DNA of 64,000 nucleotides, from positions 62,001-126,000 of the forward strand of contig JALNQF010000073.1 in the NCBI GenBank assembly GCA_028456385.1. The letters run 5' to 3'. Positions within the stretch are counted from its first letter, which is position 1. Every line of letters starts with the position of its first letter. This DNA comes from Ophiosphaerella korrae. Lineage: Eukaryota > Ascomycota > Dothideomycetes > Pleosporales > Phaeosphaeriaceae. A program made the translations under genes and the position numbers. Below are positions 39,213-49,329 of this stretch, in pieces. The notes below the pieces were generated by a model, which made no database searches, had not been told where the DNA came from, and was given only the letters and a program-made list of their open reading frames with translations.

Positions 39213-40330
39213 TTAACCTTCTACTTTATTTTCTTCTTCTTCTTTTTCTTTCTCTTCCTCTTCTTTTACTTCTTTTTCTTCTACTTTTTCTTTCTTACTA
39301 CTATCTTTATTATTATCTTCTTTATTATTAACTTATTCTATAGAAAAGTAGCTATAGTAAGCTTAAAAAGTAGTTAGTATATACTATATAAGTATAGTAT
39401 AAGTAAATATATAATATAGTAAAAGTAGCCTAAAATCTCTATTAATACTCTAACTAAACCTTACTACTAGGCTATAAGGCTACGCTATTTAGTTAAAATA
39501 AGCTATAAAAATTAAGGCGTAGTTATAAGTATTTAAGTAAGTACTCTTAAGAGAGTACTACTATAAGTAGTAAGGTACTTATAGTTTAATAGCTCTAAGT
39601 TAAAGGTATACTAAGTATAAGTAAGCTTAACGCTAGTATAGTACACTTCTAAGTTAGTCTTAAAAGTAGTAGTATTATATATATTATAAAGCTTATAAAG
39701 ATAGTTAATATACTTATTAAGTATAAAAGGTACCTATTTATATTAGTTAAAGCGTATATAAAGAGTATATCTCTAAAATAGTTACTAAAGTATAGCTACT
39801 ATAATTACTAATAGAATAATACTAGTAATAACGCTCTTCTAGCTTATTATATATCTCCTCTTAGTTAATAATACTTTAAGTATAGTATAAGTAAGTAGTA
39901 TATAAAGTGTTATAATTAGTACGCTTAGTATCTACGCTCTACTTAAAAGGTAAAGCTTAATAGATATTACTTTTCTTAATAAATTTTAGGTAAAGATAGT
40001 AAACTATAGCGACAATTACTAAACGTATACTACGTATACGTTAAGTATACGCTATAGTAGATAAGAGGATAAGTAAAATAATTATAAAAGAAAAAATATT
40101 TTTTATATAGGGTCTACTAAGAGTAAACGTAATTACGTAAGTAATAATCTTTTACTTGTTATTAAAATATAAATAGAATATTATATACAAGTATAATAAT
40201 AATAACACGCCTAATACGTAGGTATAACGCGTAAGGTACGCAAATACTCTTTTCTCTATTTCCCTAAAGGTTTAGGGTTTTTATTAAGGTTATACTTTAA
40301 AGAGCTAGTAAAGATACTAGCTAGAAGAAG
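39213..40330 (-). pseudogene. Antisense gene in Gypsy-A 3' region (acidic tail)
   Basis: Between the chromodomain and the 3' LTR, about 1.1 kb is coding-like on the minus strand. The last part reads LLLYYIFTYTILI-stop-YILTTF, then an acidic and Lys-rich tail (VEEKEVKEEEEKEKEEEENK) to a TAA at 39213-39215. The less mutated relative at 63680-64000 has PPWSHCMFTRAAHIWRMLTV at the matching place, followed by an Asp/Glu-rich tail, which confirms the frame and orientation. The N-terminal part is too damaged to read. The protein is unrecognised and unrelated in sequence to the antisense frames of Gypsy-B to E. Confidence 0.55.
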
Positions 40331-40336
40331 AGGCTC

Positions 40337-40614
40337 TATAATAAGGGTTTATTAAATACTTAAGACTCTTATAAACTCTAGTATAAGTTAGAGGTAAGGC
40401 TAATACACTAAAGATTATAATATTATATAGTTATAATTTAAAGTAGAGCTAGTACACTATATAAGCGTATAAAAGGCTTAATACTTATAAAGAGAGTAAA
40501 GTAAGTATTATTCTCTTTTAGATACTAGTAGTACTATTAAATACTATCTATTATCTCTTTACTATCTCCTATAGCTTATAGCAAGTACTATTATCTTCTA
40601 GCTACCTCTTAATA
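40337..40614 (+). repeat. Gypsy-A 3' LTR
   Basis: This is the 278-bp partner of 3620-3897, followed by the duplicated ATCTT and the continuation of the pogo-1 transposase. Confidence 0.9.
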
Positions 40615-41594
40615 ATCTTACTTACTATCTTTCCTCTTTATTTAACTTACTCCCTTTAGCTACTTAATATAGTAATATTTAGGCCTCTTGTATTTACTTA
40701 TATAGTCGAACTTAATAACTACCTTTAGTAAGCCTAAGGCCTTATCTTAGTTAGTAAAGGTAACTTCTTTCTACTCTTCTAGTAAGCTTAGATAAAGACT
40801 TTTAAATCTTTAATAATACTTAAGTTATTTAAAGCTATAGGTATCTAGCTAAAAGACGCTAATAGGATCCTTAAATAGTTTAATTACTCGCTAGCTAATA
40901 AGAGCTAGAGCTCTATATTACTGTCAAGCCTCTATAATAGTAACTAGAGGTAGATAGATAGCCTTATCTAGAGTACTATAGAGGATACTACCTAGCCTTA
41001 GGTTAAGACGCTAAGGACTTTACTCTACTACCTTTAAACTTAATATAAGCTTATATAATATAAGAATAAGGGACTATAAGTAGCTCTTAGTATTTAAGAG
41101 AGGTACAAGAAAAAGAGTAACCTTCTTAACTTCTAGTAGTGCGAAGAGTACTATAGTAAGGCTGTCTTCTAGTTGCTACGTAAGGTAAGAGAGGCTTACT
41201 ATTGCAAGAAGGTAGAGGAGTAAGAGAAAGAGTAAGAGAAAGTTTAAAAGACTAAGAAGAGAGAGCTACAATAGGCTACTCGCTAATACAAGAAGAAGCT
41301 AGCTAAGGAGAAGCGTGTAGCGCGAGAGGTAGCTAAGTTGGTAAGAGAGAAGGAGAGAGCAGAGAAGGTGGCTTAGCGCGCAGCCTAGCGCGCAGCTATT
41401 AACACTAAGAACTCTATACAACCTAGCTAGAGGCAGAAGAGGAAGGCTTTAAGTTTATCTACTTAGAAGAACAAGCGCAGCAAACAGGCAGTTAATGCTG
41501 TAGGCAGTGAGGAGTCTCTAGCAGCTGCATCAGCAGTTCCACTCAAAACTACTCGCTCTAGCCGCAACGTCGGCCTCCTAGCAAAATTCAGATA
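40615..41594 (+). pseudogene. pogo-1 transposase, C-terminal part
   Basis: This continues the frame cut at 3619. It shows the remnant of the DDE end (family P-P-H-S-T-H-x-L-Q-P-L-D, here LSFLFIQLTPFSYLI), then a long charged C-terminal tail. The tail includes KEKRVAREVAKLVREKERAE and ends LKTTRSSRNVGLLAKFR before TAG at 41592-41594. The last 400 bp are far less RIP-mutated than the first part. The same tail occurs in the truncated copy at 50655-50893. Confidence 0.82.
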
Positions 41595-41747
41595 GTCTAT
41601 ATTACTCGCAAGTCTCTAGTTACTACTCTACTACAAAATCTCGTAATAATAGCAATTGTGTGTGGCTCTGCAGCCTCATCTTTGAGATCGCGACTTTGGT
41701 GGGGGGTGCGCATCACGCGAACATGCGCATCACGCGCACAGACACGT

Positions 41748-41799
41748 TAGCATCGCCAGATCGATCGCTGAGATCCACCTCACCTCATCTCATGTAACA
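41748..41799 (+). repeat. LTR-like repeat R, right part after pogo-1
   Basis: TA followed by gcatcgccagatcgatcgctg and the terminal CACCTCATCTCATGTAACA. It completes the repeat begun at 2042 and matches 1156-1207. Confidence 0.7.
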
Positions 41800-41887
41800 A
41801 CTACACACCTGCTTCGTAAACAGCTGCGGCACCAACACTGCAACTTCCGCTAACAAAAGAAAGTCTCTCATTGTTGATCCTAAAAAT

Positions 41888-42289
41888 ATGTCCGAAACCG
41901 CCCTCACTGCCGATGAACGGTCCTGTTGCCGCCTCTTATCTGAACTTTTTCTTGACGTCGAACCGGAGAATGATGACTACAACTATGTAGCAATCGGACT
42001 ACGAGAACTCTCTCTCTCCCTCGACCAGATCGAGCATATATTTTGGTACGACGTTTACCCGGTATTGATTTACAACATCGCCATAACCGCGGGTGAATGG
42101 ATTTGATTCGATATGGACTGGTTATGTGGCGAGATTGAGGCTAGGCGCGCGAAAACGCCTCTGAATGCGATCAGATCTGCTTTGTTACCTATTTCATGGG
42201 GCTTATTTTCGGGATCGGTGTCGGAGCTCTGGGATGAGGTCAAGAAGAGGTACATTCTCTTAGACACCTATGTTACACAGCTTGCCTAA
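41888..42289 (+). pseudogene. DUF7079-like small protein with in-frame TGA
   Basis: The frame from ATG 41888 runs 72 codons (MSETALTADERSCCRLLSEL, then LSLSLDQIEHIFWYDVYPVL and AGEWI) to TGA at 42104-42106. It then stays in the same frame for 60 more codons (FDMDWLCGEIEARRAKTPLN to YVTQLA) before TAA at 42287-42289. The pattern L-S-E-L-F-L-D, then E-x-x-x-x-D-V-Y-P-V-L-x-x-N, then A-G-E-W-x-x-F-D-x-D-W-L matches the DUF7079 family of about 120-residue proteins found in bacteria and fungi; no function is known to me. The TGA falls between GEW and FD, where the family has a Gly or similar residue, so one substitution broke the gene. GC content and codon use differ from the flanking AT-rich nest. 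Confidence 0.6.
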
Positions 42290-42880
42290 ACCACATAAAG
42301 CCCTGAACTGGCCTAACTCTCTTACCTGGCTACAACAATGCTATACCGGCCTACAGGAACCATCGGTAGCTTATATTAACATTGTATAGATTCCTCCAGC
42401 TACAACTACACGAGCCCTCTCTCAAACGCACCGCTATTCCGTTCTCCCTTCGGCGCATGCGATTTGACAGCCTTCTCATTCCGCAAGACTCTTCAATTCC
42501 GTCCCCATACATGCACCGCCTTCGTCAACGCCGAAGAAGTTCCTTGTAAGGTGTTTAGACTTCTGTTAATAATTGTGTGTTTCTTTAGTACTAGGGAGAG
42601 AGAGTAGGGGAGTGTTTACTGTGCTTGTGCATCACGGATTACAGATTATAGGTAGCTGGTAAGGGGAATACGACTACCCTTAATTACCTTAAGCAGAAAC
42701 ACTATATTAACCGATCGACTAGGTCTTGCAGGCTATTAAGGTTCGGATGAGGAATTAAAAGGCTGGGTAAGCTAGTCTCGGTGCGAGCGGGATTTATCGT
42801 ATATAATAATACTATCTACAGCAGACTACTAGAGGTTTTGACAATAAAACTTTACTCTACAACTATAAAACGTATTACTA
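42290..42880. other. No intact gene; possible exon scrap and repeat debris
   Basis: A plus-strand frame at 42385-42550 reads FRSPFGACDLTAFSFRKTLQ and FVNAEEVPCK and ends near a GTAAGGT donor-like site, suggesting an exon remnant of an unidentified gene. From 42600 to 42880 only unassigned sequence is seen. Confidence 0.3.
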
Positions 42881-42884
42881 GGGT

Positions 42885-43020
42885 GGTAAATGGGTTCGTG
42901 GCACCCGGCGAAGTGTCGTGGTTGGGTTGGGGTCGCATTGACCTAGTGTCGGGGTTGGGTTGGGTCGCATTGACCTGGTGTCGGGGTTGGGTTAGGGGTA
43001 CCCAACTAGGTTGCCTTTAA
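42885..43020. repeat. GT-rich terminal repeat, hAT-like end
   Basis: Begins AGGGTGGTAAATGGGTTCG followed by two or three copies of a gtgtcggggttgggttgggtcgcattgacc unit. A similar start (GGCTGGTAAATGGGTTCGGG) and ggttgggg run recur at 57135-57235. Subterminal GGGTT arrays and such ends resemble hAT-family elements, but no transposase is linked. The open frame 42781-43020 crosses this repeat and is not a gene. Confidence 0.35.
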
Positions 43021-43383
43021 TGACACGTTTTATAAAAACTCGCGTATTAGTTAACTCGTCGTTAACTCACATCAACTCACAGTCAACTGAGGCAGCAGGT
43101 CAACTGACTATGGATTTGCCTCGGTTGAGATGGCGCCAAACTACAACAGGCATATTAACCGCTTTTAGCTGAAAAATAAAATTCTCATCTCAACTGAACG
43201 AAAGTTCATAGTCAGATGAACTTTTCTCCAACAATAGATCAACTCGATAGCTCATTTATGCTATACAACCCATTCAGCATTTAGCAACCAACTTCCACTG
43301 ATATTGACCCAAGTTTCAAAATTAGTAATAAGTTTGCTTCGCCTATATACCTAACTGGCAGCAATAATAGTAGTGGTGACTAG

Positions 43384-43431
43384 GTACAAACGAATGAAAC
43401 GTTATCTAAACGTGATTTTAACATGTTCTAG
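43384..43431 (+). other. Mini-intron 1 of the MULE-like gene (type example)
   Basis: 48 bp, GTACAAACG to TTCTAG. The 3' half (ctaaacgtgattttaacatgttctag) shows the core shared by the other introns: an ACGYG-containing block, a branch-site-like CTAAC or TTAAC, then an acrtgttctag acceptor. Confidence 0.7.
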
Positions 43432-43623
43432 GATGATAAGATACTTTTTACTGCTGGTAGTAGTCAAGGAGGCCTACTAACTACAGTAGACGTCTGATAT
43501 GTCCCTGTAGTTCCTATGTATCCTGAATGCTTAGAGAATGGGCTAGCGTACGTTGTTCCAATAATCAGGAAAAGTGATAGGAGCTTGCTGGACCATAAGA
43601 CAATCCTTAGCCGCGCAATTAAG

Positions 43624-43671
43624 GTACAAAGACATAGATCATGTTTAGAACGCGTACTAAACGTGTTCTAG
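43624..43671 (+). other. Mini-intron 2 of the MULE-like gene
   Basis: 48 bp, GTACAAAG to TTCTAG, ending AACGCGTACTAAACGTGTTC-TAG. It shares its first seven bases and length with intron 1. Splicing is phase 0, joining AIK to a frame reading YAKVSCYKGN. Confidence 0.75.
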
Positions 43672-45817
43672 TTCTAATATGCAAAAGTCTCCTGCTACAA
43701 GGGAAACCAGACGGTCTCTCCGTTCTTTAATAACTAACCTGCAATACAATATAAGTATTGGTGCTCTAGGATTGAGCACTGCAAATATCTTAAGGATAGC
43801 CTTAAAACGTATTCCTATACTACTATTAATGATACATATTAGGATATACTTAAGAGATTACGGCATATCCTAAAGGATTTAGATAGTAAGGCAAAAGCTA
43901 TTAGGTAAGTACAATAACATGTTCTAATCGCGATTCTAATATACTAATGTTAATAATAGTAGTATATATATTAGAATCAATCGACGATTTAAGTTAGGGG
44001 TTTGCCTCTACCGCAAAGAGACCTGTAGCCTAATACTCTACTAGTAGCGCTAAAGAGTAAGAATAGAGGATTACTTAAACGTATTATAAACGCGTTACTA
44101 ACACAATTAGCTACTTATAAAAGAGAGGCTATATTTTATCGCGTGTTAGAGCTAGGATTAGCATGTATTAAATATAGAGAAGTACTTTACTACTCCTATA
44201 AGTAATATAGTTAATATTAGTTACTTAAAATAGTTATTTAAGTTTAGGTTAAGTAGAGAGGATTAACTAGGATAGTTATATGTTATTGTTAAGCCTATAA
44301 CAACAAAGGCTATAAAATGTAGTAGGTAAGAAAAAATACAATACTAATACGTTAATAACGTGTTTTAGATATTAATTACCCTTAAGGTATTAGGACTCTT
44401 ATTAAGAAGTCCTATAAGGTTTATTACTACGTAATAATACCTGTAGACTTTAACAAAGTGCTATACTTTGTACTAATTGCGTTTAGAATATATACACATG
44501 TACCTCTACCTCTAAATATTATTAGGGGAGAGGTAATTATAGAGATTAAGGTAATACTTTAACCTATACTTATACTAAGTTTAACAAGATACAAGTAGGA
44601 AGTAAAACAGGTTTGTAACGCGTTTCTAACATAATATAGTGCAATTTCTTAATTCTATACAATTAAAAGCGTATCTTACTTAGTATAGCCTTTAATCTAT
44701 TAAAGATCTTTATATTACATTTATAAATAAAGATAGTATATTATTAATATTAAAACGAGAAAAGCTACTCTACTTCCTACACTAAAGTAGTATAGAAGGC
44801 GTTGTATTTAAGTAGAGAATAAAGTATTAGATTCTAGAAACTATAAGAATATAATTGTAACACGATCTAAACGCGTTTTAATAACAATACTAGGCATATA
44901 TTTAATAGATTATCTCTAGCGTATCTAGTAATATTGTGCTCTGTTTTTATAATAAGTAGGCATAAGTACTACTAGATTAAAAGATATTTTAGATAGATAT
45001 ATTATATAAGAGATTAAATAGGAAATAGGTAGAGATCTTAATTACAATATTTTACTTAGAGTATAATAAGTATAAGGAGAAAATATAAAATATGTTTTAA
45101 ACGCGATAGTAACTTGTTTTAGTACTTACCCTAGGTAGAATTATTACTAATAATAACTCCCTAGAAATATATTAACTAAGCTTTATTACTTACTTTAAGC
45201 TTATTAGCGAGCATACAAAGAAGCTAGTACAATAGTATTATATCTATTAACGTAGATTTTATAGTACTATACTTAATATATATAGTAAGTAGATACTTAG
45301 TAAAAAGAAAGTATATCGCGTTTAGATCGCGTTTATAACTTATTTAATAGGACTTAGCTAATATCTCTATATAATAGACCTATAATAGAGAGAGTAGAGA
45401 TAGTAACTCTAATCTTATATTTAATTCTACTATATTTACTTCTTAAAGAGTATTAATACTACAATTTAGCGTACTCCTTATTATATAGATTCTACCTAGG
45501 GTCGTATAAAAGCTCTCCTTAACGTTAAATTAAAAGAGGAGTATTTTAATCTTTATAACTTATTAATAAGTAAGTTTAAACAATTAAATACGATTAGAAC
45601 GTATTTTAAACATGTTTTAGTACATAAAAAGACTCCTACAATTTAGAACTAGGCTAAGAACAAGAAGAATAAAGTGTTTGCTACTAGGTTAGTTTAATAT
45701 TGTAGCTAAATAAGTAAAGAAGTCTAAGATATATTAGAATTATATACTAATACTACTAAATAGGCTAGGTAAAAGGGATATTAAATAGGTATCTATATAT
45801 TACTTATTAAAGCTATA

Positions 45818-47679
45818 ACGTACTCTATAGGCGAGTTACTTATATAAGCGAGTTACCTACTTTTACTAAGCCCTTACTAAAACTACTACGTTATAGCGTA
45901 AAATAGCTTACTTTAACCTAGTATACTATAATACAATACAAGATATTATTTAGAGTCTACTTCTACTATATTCTTATACGTTTACGTATTATACTTAGTC
46001 TCTTTATACACTATACACTATTATTAAGATAGTTTACCTACTTTAGCGCGCACCTACTTCTTTAACTTCTTCCTATTACTACGCGCACTAAAGTCCTTAA
46101 AAGTAGCTAAGCGTACTCTATCTTTAACTATTAAGGTCCTCTCTACTTAAACCTACTTTCTTTTATATAATTTTCGTCGCGTTATAACCTTATTTACTAC
46201 TTAAAGCTTAGCGTTTTCTTTTTATACTAATACTAGCTTATATACTATTGCTACTGCGCCTTTAGTAAGGTATTTAAAGTACTTAGCTAGACTTATTAGT
46301 AAGCTATCTATATACCTCTAAATCCTTACCTTTATAAGCGTTGATTGTAACCCTAATTATAGGGTATTGCTTAGTGTTTACGACTACTAGGGCTCGTTAT
46401 TAGGTAAGAGTAGTAAAAGAGTATATAGCTTAATATTAAGAGTTAATATAACCTATTCTAAGTTAAATAGAGCTAATCTAGCGCCTTAAAACCCTCCTTA
46501 GACATTCTTAGAAGTAATTACTATATTATAGGCGCGCTTAAAGTATAGTAAGAACTTTTATTTTATAATATAGCTAATCTAGTAGCGTAAAAGTACTTTA
46601 ACTTAGTACCTATACGCCTTCTTTAAAGGAGTAAAATAGCCTATATTAAGTAGCTATAAGAAGTATAATATATACGTAGGTATATAAAGAGTAACAATCT
46701 TGTTATCTTTATAGTAGTTCTTGAATTTAAGCGAGTTATAGCTCTTATAGCCGTTAATAATAAGTAAACGTACTATCTTAATAGTACGCGTCTTTATATA
46801 CGTATTAAAGTACTTTAACTACGTAAGACTAAGCGTATTAGTTGTCTAGCTATTTTTAGAGACCTTAATAACCTAGTCTTAGAGTATTTTACTATCTTTA
46901 TACTAGTTTAATAGGTAGTAGTGCGCCTTAAAGATAATAAAGGGTAGAATAGCCTACCTAGTTATATTAATACTTGTAATAGCTATTACCTACTTTTTAT
47001 TACCTAGCTAGATTGCTTTTAGCTATAAACGTCTCTCTAAGGCTATAATAACTATATTTACTATAATCTAGCCTATTATAAAGCTTATCTCGTTAAAGTT
47101 ATATAAGTTATTATCTAAGATACTATACTTAGCTTTAGTATTAGCTACTAGCTTAAACTACTCTTATATAAGGTTAGGATCTTTATAGAAAGCTCTCTTA
47201 TAGTTATACTTGTAATTAATCCTTATTTTAAGCTTAGAGTAGCGCTTAACAAACGTACTAGGCTAGTTTATACTAACTTAGGCTAGATTATACTTAGCGC
47301 GTAAGGAATTAGCTATATTAGCTACGTCTACGAGCTAGGAGGGGAATCTACGCTTAATAAAGTTAAGGATATACTTAATAATTATACTTTCTTTAAGCTT
47401 AGTTAGATTACTTAAGTTAGGTATAGTATCTACGCGTAAAGGTCGTCTAGCGCGTTAATTACCTAGCGTCTTACGAGAAATATTATAGATAGATATAGTA
47501 TATTATAGTAAGAGATTTACGTCTTATTTAATAGCTTAAAGGGTAAGCTATACTTAACGTTTATTTAAAGGTTCTATATATTATTATTGTTACGATATTA
47601 GAAGGTAGTAGGTGTTTTAGTAAGGGCTTAGTAAAAGTAGGTAACTTACCTATATAGGTAACTCGCCTATAGAGTACGT
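45818..47679 (-). mobile_element. pogo-3: second copy of the pogo-2 family
   Basis: 1862 bp, TIRs beginning ACGTACTCTATAGGCGAGTT, TA duplication at 45816-45817 and 47680-47681. Transposase is on the minus strand. The C-terminal knuckle that is CIVCKETRHNAQMC in pogo-2 reads VYSVYKETKYNTQTY here (about 45975-46020): every Cys is Tyr and the His is Tyr. It is inserted in the MULE-like gene. Confidence 0.9.
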
Positions 47680-49329
47680 TATAAATATAAGGTAAATTAT
47701 AGAAATAGGTTTATAACGTATTACTAATACGTTTTAGTATAGCTTAAATAGATCTCTAGGATATAAAGGAGTTTAATACCTATAATAAGTATAGTATTCG
47801 CTATACCTATTATACTACTTTAAGTCTAAGCACTTAATACTCTCTTAATAGAGGACGTAAGAGAAGTATAGAATATTATTATTACTAAAGAAATATATAT
47901 ACTAAAATAGCTTTAGAACGTAAATATAATAACTTTAAAGACGCTTATATTATCTTAGATAATAAAGATAATCTTATAAGCTCTATAGAGCTACTATAGC
48001 GTAATAAGTAGATAGCTTTAAAGTTATAAAACGTTTAGTTATAAACTTAACTATAATTATTACTACTAAGCTTACTAGCGTAGTTACTATTAAGAGTAAC
48101 TACTATACTAATATAAGTATTATAATATATTTAAAACGCGTTACTAACGCGTTCTAGCTTAATAAGTGTACAAACTCTTTAAAAATAAGCTATTCTTTTA
48201 AGCTAGTTACTCTTAAGCTAATTACTCTTGTTTAAATAAAAATAGTTAGAGATCTAGAAGTTAAAACTTAAGTTAGAAAGAGAGAAGTTTAACTTAGAAA
48301 AAGAAAAGCTTATATTTAAGTAGGAGAAAATTAGATTACAATATAAAGAGGCTTAGAACGCAACCTAAAGATATTCTAAATATATTCTAGTATAGAAAAA
48401 TTTTCTTTACTTAAAAACTCTATTTACTATAACTTACTTCTCTCTATCTTTTTTTTTAATCTCTACCTATAATATAAAGAATAAGATTTTACTTCTTATA
48501 GTATGTAACTAGATTATATTTTATACGCGTTCTAAACTAGTTTAGCTAGTATATTAGAGATATACTAAATTAGCTTCTCTACTAGTAAGTACACCTAAAT
48601 TTACTAAGAATATTAATAGCTTATATACTATATATCCTAGTAAGTTATTCTATAGAGTAAAGTAGACCCTATATAATAAGTAGCTATATAGAGTACGTAC
48701 TTAAATATAATCTATATATATTTACAATATATTTTAATATTATACTAGAAGAAATTTAGTAATTAAGGTGCTTTAGTTTACTATATCTAGTAAGGCTATC
48801 TATTATACAAGGTTAAGTCTATTAAGACTAGGCAACATTTAATTTCTAATAATACTAATACTCTCTACTTCTACTACGTAGTAGTTATACCTAGAGATCT
48901 ATAGTTAAAAGAGTTCTAGAACTCGTCCTAATTACGTTCCTTATTAATTTATCTTATAGCAACTCCTTAATAAACTATTAAGTACAACTAAATAACTAAA
49001 GAACCTAAAGAAGAACTTAGAAACTAATTAGAAGATATAGAACGCGTTGTAAACGACTCTAAAACACGTTTCTCTACACTAGATCTACTTTCTCCTCTCT
49101 TACCTCCTTTAAAACGATAGAAGTAGTTATATATATAACCTCGTGTAGAAGAGGAGATTACTCTATTACTACTAGATAAGGCTCTTCCTAAGAATCTTAT
49201 TCCTATACTAATATACTAAGCTAATAACTTAAAGCGAGGGCAAGTTAAAAGAGAGGTAAGTATCTATTAAAACGTCTTTATATTACATTTATAACACGTT
49301 TTAGGTTAATATAAATAAATACTACTAAC

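Larger units (their letters stand above)
3620..40614 (+). mobile_element. Gypsy-A LTR retrotransposon (chromovirus), disrupted by Gypsy-B
   Basis: Two 278-bp LTRs (3620-3897 and 40337-40614) lie in direct orientation, flanked by the perfect 5-bp duplication ATCTT (3615-3619, 40615-40619). The internal part is 3898-6723 plus 36793-40336, giving a full element of about 6.9 kb. Related, less mutated LTRs occur at 62019-62296 and 62881-63160; they show the original ends were TGTAACGAAGG and CTCTTAACA. Gag, pol and chromodomain are readable but riddled with RIP stops. Confidence 0.92.
2639..41747 (+). mobile_element. pogo-1: Fot/pogo DNA transposon, host of a 39-kb nested insertion
   Basis: The ends are 53-bp inverted repeats (2639-2691 and 41695-41747) beginning ACGTGTCTGTGCGCGTGATG, with one mismatch. 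The target duplication is TA (2637-2638, 41748-41749), as expected for Tc1/mariner-pogo elements. The element proper is 2639-3619 plus 40615-41747, about 2.1 kb. Everything between is Gypsy-A and its own insertions. The TIR contains two copies of GCGTGATGCG. The host sequence on both sides rejoins exactly into the uninterrupted repeat at 1110-1207. Confidence 0.9.
43258..49320 (+). pseudogene. MULE-like transposase gene with about 14 or more mini-introns
   Basis: Exons of about 100-360 bp are separated by introns of about 37-55 bp. Readable exon protein includes DVWYVPVVPMYPEC (with TGA read as Trp), the Cys-containing KYWCSRIEHCKYLKDSLKTY, and KVLYFVLIAFRIYTHVPLPL. Next come FQIDILYKRLNRKQVEILIT and LTLGRIITNNNSLEIYQLSF. 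The last two match the start of a MULE-type DDE domain (Q-I-D-M-x-x-K-R, then V-T-L-x-R-x-x-T-N). Introns seen: 43384-43431, 43624-43671, 43905-43959, 44057-44110, 44326-44368, about 44602-44639, 44857-44893, one ending at 45122, 45311-45350, 45570-45620, then (after pogo-3) 47692-47737, 48117-48157, 48501-48545 and 49256-49304. Exon stops are TAA/TAG/TGA at RIP-prone codons. The start codon and 3' end are uncertain. MULE assignment is by motif memory only. Confidence 0.6.

Noticed and set aside
2639..41747. AT-rich block considered as a centromere or isochore of unknown origin
   Set aside because: Essentially all of it is accounted for by named nested transposons with RIP, leaving no unexplained satellite core.
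42781..43020. 79-codon plus-strand ORF ending in Trp/Gly-rich repeats
   Set aside because: The last 40 codons only translate the GT-rich tandem repeat; no homology and no conserved start.
43081..43098. Search for a MULE 8-11 bp target duplication
   Set aside because: The flanks aggcagcag and atgccgaca do not match; either the TIR ends were misjudged or a rearrangement removed one flank.
43679..43873. 64-codon ORF in the MULE-like element
   Set aside because: It is in a different frame from the exon that joins correctly to its neighbours after removing introns 43624-43671 and 43905-43959, and that exon has the Cys/Trp pattern of a real protein.
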